From assembly GCA_964550535.1 (NCBI GenBank), contig CAZJZQ010000116.1, positions 1 through 10,552 of the forward strand: a stretch of DNA of 10,552 bases. The letters are read 5' to 3'. Positions 6,843 through 10,552 of the stretch are shown in pieces (the first letter of the stretch is position 1; each line of letters opens with the position of its first letter). This stretch comes from UBA7672 sp964550535. Its GTDB lineage: Bacteria; Pseudomonadota; Alphaproteobacteria; Caulobacterales; Hyphomonadaceae. The position numbers were made by a program, and so were the translations under genes. The notes under the pieces were generated by a model, which saw only the letters and a list, made by a program, of their open reading frames with translations, was not told the origin of the DNA and made no database searches.

Positions 6843-7627
6843 TTCAGCTCAGACGCAGATTGCACAATGTTTCTTTCATAGAGGACCCGCAGGCCACGGA
6901 TCGTGATATCGGAATCGAAGTGATCGATACGGCGCGCCGCGCCCTCGAACAGCGAAGCGACACCGCCAGTGGCGATCGCCTTCATGGGTTCGCCATACTC
7001 GGCTTTGATCCGCTCGACCAGCCCGTCGATCAGATCGATATAGCCCCAGAACACGCCAGCCTGCATGGCCGTGACCGTATCCCTGCCAATCACCGTCGCC
7101 GGTCTCTGGATCGCCACGCGCGGCAATTTGGCCGCAGCCTCATGAAGCGCCTTCATCGACAGGTTGATGCCGGGCGCAATGATGCCGCCTTCGAAACTGC
7201 CGTCAGCCGCCACGATATCAAACGTGGTGGCTGTGCCGGAGTCGATGACGATCAGCGGCCCCTTGTAGGTTTCATGCGCGCCGACGGCGTTGACGAGGCG
7301 GTCCGCACCGACCTCGCTCGGCTTCGGAATGCGGACCTCGACGCCCAGCTTCACATTCTCGCCAATCACGAATGGTTCGACCTTGAGATAGCGCCGCGCG
7401 AAATTGCGCTGGTTAAACAAGGATTGCGGCACCACTGTCGAGATGATGCAGTCATCGATCATGTCGAGCTGAAGGTTGTTAAGCTCCATCAGCTGGGACA
7501 GCCACACGGCATAGTCGTCAGCCGTCTTGCTCATATCCGTGGCGCTGCGCCATTGCGCGCGCCAGTCCTTGCCGTCGTGAACGGCGAAGAGGGTGTTGGT
7601 GTTCCCGGTATCGATCGCCAGCAGCAT
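6839..7627 (-). CDS. coaX: Type III pantothenate kinase
   Basis: Phosphorylates pantothenate to 4'-phosphopantothenate, the first committed step of CoA synthesis. Unlike type I CoaA, type III enzymes are not inhibited by CoA and need a monovalent cation. The 262-residue protein belongs to the ASKHA superfamily: the ATP-phosphate motif LLAIDTGNTNT (2-12) with Asp6, then GADRLVNAVGA (107-117), the second phosphate motif IDSGTATTFDIV (128-139) and GGIIAPGINLSMKAL (147-161). The length is typical. A strong AAGGAAGGA ribosome site (7645-7637) lies 9 bases before the ATG. It follows birA by 24 bases in the same frame, a pairing seen elsewhere and known as a fused protein in Neisseria. The stop codon TGA overlaps the rnj start. 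Confidence 0.96.
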   Translation of the reverse strand: MLLAIDTGNTNTLFAVHDGKDWRAQWRSATDMSKTADDYAVWLSQLMELNNLQLDMIDDCIISTVVPQSLFNQRNFARRYLKVEPFVIGENVKLGVEVRIPKPSEVGADRLVNAVGAHETYKGPLIVIDSGTATTFDIVAADGSFEGGIIAPGINLSMKALHEAAAKLPRVAIQRPATVIGRDTVTAMQAGVFWGYIDLIDGLVERIKAEYGEPMKAIATGGVASLFEGAARRIDHFDSDITIRGLRVLYERNIVQSASELK

Positions 7628-7636
7628 GACTGACGT

Positions 7637-7645
7637 TCCTTCCTT
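7637..7645 (-). promoter_or_regulatory. Strong Shine-Dalgarno of coaX
   Basis: AAGGAAGGA lies 9 bases upstream of the coaX ATG, in the short gap after the birA stop. It is the best purine-rich ribosome site in the window and fixes the coaX start. Confidence 0.7.
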
Positions 7646-7651
7646 GCGAGC

Positions 7652-8407
7652 CTAGCCGTTCAATACAGAAACTTCGCCTGCCCGAACATGATGATAATCG
7701 CCGTTGGCGAGTTCCATGATCAGCGAGCCGTCCGCGCCGATGCCGCGCATGACGCCTTCCACCCGCCCGGATGGCGGCGAAACCTCCACCTGCCGGCCCA
7801 GATGCGCCGCACGCGAAACCCATGCCTCGCGCGTAGGCTCAAAGCCATTCGCGGCGAGGCTGGCCAGCCGGGCCCGGAAAGCCGTGTCGAGGCGGGATAG
7901 AAAATCCAGCGCTGATATGGCCGCCCCGCCCGGCAGACCGGAGATGCATGCCGTCTCACGGCCGGGGGCCTCGGGCGCGTGCGCGATGTTCACGCCGAAG
8001 CCGGCGGCGAGCCAGGTCTTGCCCATAGACTGACCGGACTCGATCAGGATGCCAGCCAGCTTGGCCTCTGCGGCCTGCACGTCGTTTGGCCATTTGAGAC
8101 GCAGCCAGACGCCGTCCACGCCACCGGCCAGCGCGGCGTCGATCACGGCGAGACCGGCGGAGAAGCAGACGCGGGCACAATCCGCCAGCGGCCATGGCGC
8201 CTCGAACAGGGCGGTGGCGAACAGGTTGCCCGGGGGAGACACCCACTGCCGGCCGAGACGCCCGCGTCCTGCGGTCTGGCTGGCGGCGATGAGCCAATGC
8301 GGACCAAAGTCGCCATCGGCGGCGCGGCGGCGCGCTTCTTCATTGGTGCTGTCCAGCTTGTTGAAGCGGGCGACTGGCCAGGGCCGCGAAAAGGCGGAAT
8401 GCGCCAT
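7652..8407 (-). CDS. birA: Biotin--[acetyl-CoA-carboxylase] ligase, monofunctional BirA
   Basis: Attaches biotin through biotinyl-5'-AMP to the lysine of biotin carboxyl carrier proteins. The 251-residue protein starts directly in the catalytic domain and lacks the N-terminal winged-helix of E. coli BirA (321 residues), so it should be a ligase only and not a biotin-operon repressor. Motifs: KLDSTNEEAR (17-26), the adenylate-binding loop GRGRLGRQW (47-55), LKWPNDV (104-110), KLAGILIE (116-123) with the catalytic lysine expected here, and GFGVNI (136-141). The C-terminal SH3-like domain is about 203-251 (GVMRGIGADGSLIM). It starts 4 bases after the nuoN stop with only a poor ribosome site, so coupling to nuoN translation is likely. 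It ends in TAG, followed in the same frame by coaX. Confidence 0.95.
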   Translation of the reverse strand: MAHSAFSRPWPVARFNKLDSTNEEARRRAADGDFGPHWLIAASQTAGRGRLGRQWVSPPGNLFATALFEAPWPLADCARVCFSAGLAVIDAALAGGVDGVWLRLKWPNDVQAAEAKLAGILIESGQSMGKTWLAAGFGVNIAHAPEAPGRETACISGLPGGAAISALDFLSRLDTAFRARLASLAANGFEPTREAWVSRAAHLGRQVEVSPPSGRVEGVMRGIGADGSLIMELANGDYHHVRAGEVSVLNG

Positions 8408-8411
8408 TTCG

Positions 8412-9833
8412 CTATCCCGCGGCCGCCTGCGCCGCGAGGTCGAGCAACGACTGGATCATGATGGTGAGGACCGGGAAGGACAGAATCGCCGAAACCAGCA
8501 CGGCTCCGCTGACGGTAATGTCGGTGCGGTCCAGTTCGCCCTCTGCTGGCTTCATCATGATCGCCCACACGATGCGCAGGTAATAGCCCAGCGAAACCAC
8601 GCTCGACACGATGCCGACGACGACCAGCCAGAGAAGGTCTCCCCGCAGACCGGCCTCGAATACCTGCAATTTGCCCCAGAAACCGGCAGCCGGCGGAATG
8701 CCCGCCACCGAGAACACGAGAACCACGAGGCCGAGCGCAATTCCCGGCTTTAACCGGGTCAGACCGTTCAGGTCCGTGATATTGTCCACCGCAATCCCGC
8801 TACGGCGCAGCGCCAGCACGCCGCCGAACAGGCCGAGCGTCGCGATGACGTAAATAGTCATGTAAACCAGCACCGAAGAAGCGCCCGCCGCTTCCCCCGC
8901 CGCCACGCCGATCAGCGCGAAGCCGACGTTGGAAATGGATGAGTAGGCAAGGATGCGTTTCAGGTTGTTCTGCATCAGCGCGCCGAAGGCGCCGACCAGC
9001 ATGGAAAGCGCTGCGATGATCGCAATGATCCCGCTCCACGACGCCTCTTGTGCGCTGAAAGCGGAGAACAAGACATTGGCGGTCAGCACGACAGCGGCAA
9101 TTTTTGGAGCTGTTGCAAAGAACGCCACCACGGGCGCAGGCGCGCCTTCATAGACGTCCGGCGTCCACACGTGGAACGGCGCCGCCGAGGCCTTGAACGC
9201 CAGGCCGCAGATCAGCAGCACCAGGCCGAACACCATGCCCACCGACATCGGCGCAGCCGCGATAGTTGCGTAGTCCAGACCGCCGGCGAAACCATAAATC
9301 AGCGACGAACCGTAGAGCAGCAGACCGGAGGCGAGCGCGCCGAGCACGAAATACTTCAGACCCGCTTCCGCCGACTTCACATTGTCCCGCTGGAACGATG
9401 CGAGGACGTAGGACGACAGGCTCAACATCTCGATGCCCATATAAAGCGTCATGAGATTGTTGGCCGACAGCATCATGCCCGATCCCAGCACCGCGAACAC
9501 GGTCAGCAGGGAATACTCGTAGCGCTCAAGCCCCGCCCGGCGCACAAAGCCGCCGGAGATCAGCAAAGCGACCGCAGCCGTGGCGTAGGCGACTGTCTTG
9601 GCGAAGGCCACAAAGGGCGACACCAGATAAAGATCGTTGAACGCCGCCGTCGCCGGCATGCTGATTTGCTGGAACGCCAGCACGGCGGCCCCAACCAGCA
9701 CGGTCACGCACAGCAGACGCATCAGCACCGACACCCGGTCGCCCGCGATAGCGCCGAAAAGCACCCCGAACAGGCCGGTCGCCGCCAGAAGGACTTCCGG
9801 TGCGGATGTTTGAAGATCGGTCAGCAGGTCCAT
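8412..9833 (-). CDS. nuoN: NADH-quinone oxidoreductase subunit N
   Basis: Antiporter-like proton-pumping subunit of complex I in the inner membrane. From ATG 9833 it has 473 residues and about 14 hydrophobic helices. Residues tied to proton transfer in this family are in place: the helix-5 glutamate in YMGIEMLSLSSY (Glu135), the lysine of AEAGLKYFVLGA (Lys160), AFKASAAPFHVWTPDVYEGAP (Lys214), ATAPKIA (Lys244), LKRILAYSSISNVGF, and the discontinuous-helix lysine of GFWGKLQVF (Lys388). A GTG at 9842, abutting the nuoM stop, would add three residues. I prefer the ATG because AGGTGA (9844-9839), which contains that GTG, sits at ideal Shine-Dalgarno distance from it. It is normally the last nuo gene, consistent with unrelated genes following. 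It ends in TAG. Confidence 0.96.
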   Translation of the reverse strand: MDLLTDLQTSAPEVLLAATGLFGVLFGAIAGDRVSVLMRLLCVTVLVGAAVLAFQQISMPATAAFNDLYLVSPFVAFAKTVAYATAAVALLISGGFVRRAGLERYEYSLLTVFAVLGSGMMLSANNLMTLYMGIEMLSLSSYVLASFQRDNVKSAEAGLKYFVLGALASGLLLYGSSLIYGFAGGLDYATIAAAPMSVGMVFGLVLLICGLAFKASAAPFHVWTPDVYEGAPAPVVAFFATAPKIAAVVLTANVLFSAFSAQEASWSGIIAIIAALSMLVGAFGALMQNNLKRILAYSSISNVGFALIGVAAGEAAGASSVLVYMTIYVIATLGLFGGVLALRRSGIAVDNITDLNGLTRLKPGIALGLVVLVFSVAGIPPAAGFWGKLQVFEAGLRGDLLWLVVVGIVSSVVSLGYYLRIVWAIMMKPAEGELDRTDITVSGAVLVSAILSFPVLTIMIQSLLDLAAQAAAG

Positions 9834-9838
9834 CGCCG

Positions 9839-9844
9839 TCACCT
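9839..9844 (-). promoter_or_regulatory. Shine-Dalgarno of nuoN, overlapping the nuoM stop
   Basis: AGGTGA overlaps the TAG stop of nuoM and lies 5 bases before the ATG at 9833. It supports that ATG over the GTG at 9842, which lies inside the site. Termination on nuoM and initiation on nuoN would occur at nearly the same place, as expected for coupled translation of subunits needed in equal amounts. Confidence 0.6.
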
Positions 9845-10552
9845 ATCGCCCGATCATCTGGAGGATATCGGCCGTCGAAGCCTTCGTGAGGTCGAGCACC
9901 AGCGAAGGAAAAACGCCGAGCAGCAGCACGCCGAACGCCAGGATCGCAAGAATAAAGAACTCATCCCAAGTCACGTCCTTGATGTCGGCCAGCTTCTCGT
10001 TGGTCATCTCGCCGAACACCGTCCGCCGATAGAGCGTGAGCATGTAAACGGCCGACAGGATCACGCCGAGCGCGGCGCCAGCAGCCGCCCAGGATGACGC
10101 CAGATAGCCGCCAACCATCGTCAGTATCTCGCCCACGAAACCGCTGGTGCCCGGCAGGCCGACATTGGCCATGGAGAACAGCATGAACAGCGCCGCATAG
10201 ACCGGCATCCGGTGAACGAGGCCGCCATAGAAGGCGATCTCGCGTGTGTGCATCCGGTCATAGATCACGCCGACGCAGAAGAAGAGCGCGCCGGAAATCA
10301 GGCCGTGCGAGATCATCTGGAAGATCGCGCCCTGGATGCCCAACTCGTTGAACGCGAAGATGCCGAGCGTCACGAAACCCATGTGAGCGACCGACGAATA
10401 GGCCACCAGTTTCTTGATGTCTGTCTGCCGGAAAGCGACGAGTGAGGCGTAAACGATCGCGATCACGCTGAGCAGCAGCATCAACGGCTGGAACAGCACG
10501 GACGCATCCGGGAACATGGGCAGGCTGAAGCGCAGGAAGCCGTAGCCGCCCA
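9843..10552 (-). CDS. nuoM: NADH-quinone oxidoreductase subunit M, C-terminal part (N-terminus outside window)
   Basis: Antiporter-like proton-pumping membrane subunit of complex I. The 236 visible codons are roughly the C-terminal half of a protein of about 500 residues. The frame is open to the window edge and begins in GGYGFLRFSLPMFP, a conserved internal NuoM motif, so the ATG at 10517 is an internal methionine, not the start. Further family motifs are RQTDIKKLVAYSSVAHMGFV, QMISHGLISGALFF with the helix histidine, and GLPGTSGFVGEI, whose glutamate corresponds to the conserved acidic residue of the discontinuous helix 12. Six or more hydrophobic helices are visible. It ends in TAG; nuoN follows at once in the same frame. 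The upstream nuo genes presumably lie beyond 10552. Confidence 0.96.
   Translation of the reverse strand, partial: GGYGFLRFSLPMFPDASVLFQPLMLLLSVIAIVYASLVAFRQTDIKKLVAYSSVAHMGFVTLGIFAFNELGIQGAIFQMISHGLISGALFFCVGVIYDRMHTREIAFYGGLVHRMPVYAALFMLFSMANVGLPGTSGFVGEILTMVGGYLASSWAAAGAALGVILSAVYMLTLYRRTVFGEMTNEKLADIKDVTWDEFFILAILAFGVLLLGVFPSLVLDLTKASTADILQMIGR

Noticed and set aside
5895..6881. Plus-strand reading frame of 328 codons opposite rnj
   Set aside because: Antisense to the catalytic part of RNase J, no family features, and similar shadow frames occur opposite every gene here.
9048..10097. Plus-strand reading frame of 349 codons opposite nuoN/nuoM
   Set aside because: It spans two genes that are certain on the other strand; the Arg/His/Gln-rich product with no hydrophobic core is a shadow of membrane-protein codons.
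1..10552. Mobile elements, CRISPR arrays, RNA genes, attachment sites or foreign islands
   Set aside because: I saw no direct repeats, spaced repeats, tRNA-like folds, transposase motifs or change in base composition; every stretch belongs to housekeeping genes in a compact array.

Overview
This is a gene-dense, GC-rich chromosomal segment from an alphaproteobacterium. The evidence is the gene content and order: nuoM-nuoN-birA-coaX-rnj-mce-DUF1467-proS-lolC/E-lolD-dnaE. Supporting features are a short prolyl-tRNA synthetase without the large editing insert, a small DUF1467 membrane protein and an RNase J. Protein style suggests a Caulobacterales/Hyphomonadaceae-like lineage, but I cannot fix the genus. 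All eleven genes lie on the minus strand, so transcription runs from position 10552 towards position 1. Both end genes run off the window: nuoM lacks its N-terminal part and dnaE its C-terminal part.

Layout in transcription order. (1) 10552-8412: the end of the respiratory complex I operon, with nuoM (C-terminal half) and nuoN. (2) 8407-6839: cofactor genes, birA (biotin-protein ligase without a DNA-binding domain) and coaX (type III pantothenate kinase, first step to CoA). (3) 6842-5181: rnj, ribonuclease J. (4) 5102-4396: mce (methylmalonyl-CoA epimerase) and a two-helix DUF1467 membrane protein of unknown function. (5) 4289-2961: proS. (6) 2961-917: the inner-membrane lipoprotein-release ABC transporter, permease then ATPase LolD. 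(7) 883-1: start of dnaE, the replicative DNA polymerase III alpha subunit.

The genes are packed tightly. There is a 4-base overlap (coaX/rnj), two 1-base overlaps (proS/lolC and lolC/lolD), zero to 33 bases at most other junctions, and longer gaps only at rnj/mce (78), mce/DUF1467 (44) and DUF1467/proS (106). No gene-free stretch reaches 300 bases. I see no convincing intrinsic terminator, tRNA, rRNA, CRISPR array or mobile element. The longest leader, upstream of proS, holds a small hairpin and a weak promoter-like sequence.

This is mostly conserved housekeeping DNA and I see no new multi-gene system. The least ordinary signal is stop-codon choice: seven of the ten visible stops are TAG, and at four of those junctions (nuoM/nuoN, birA/coaX, rnj/mce, lolD/dnaE) the next gene starts in the same frame with no other stop in between.
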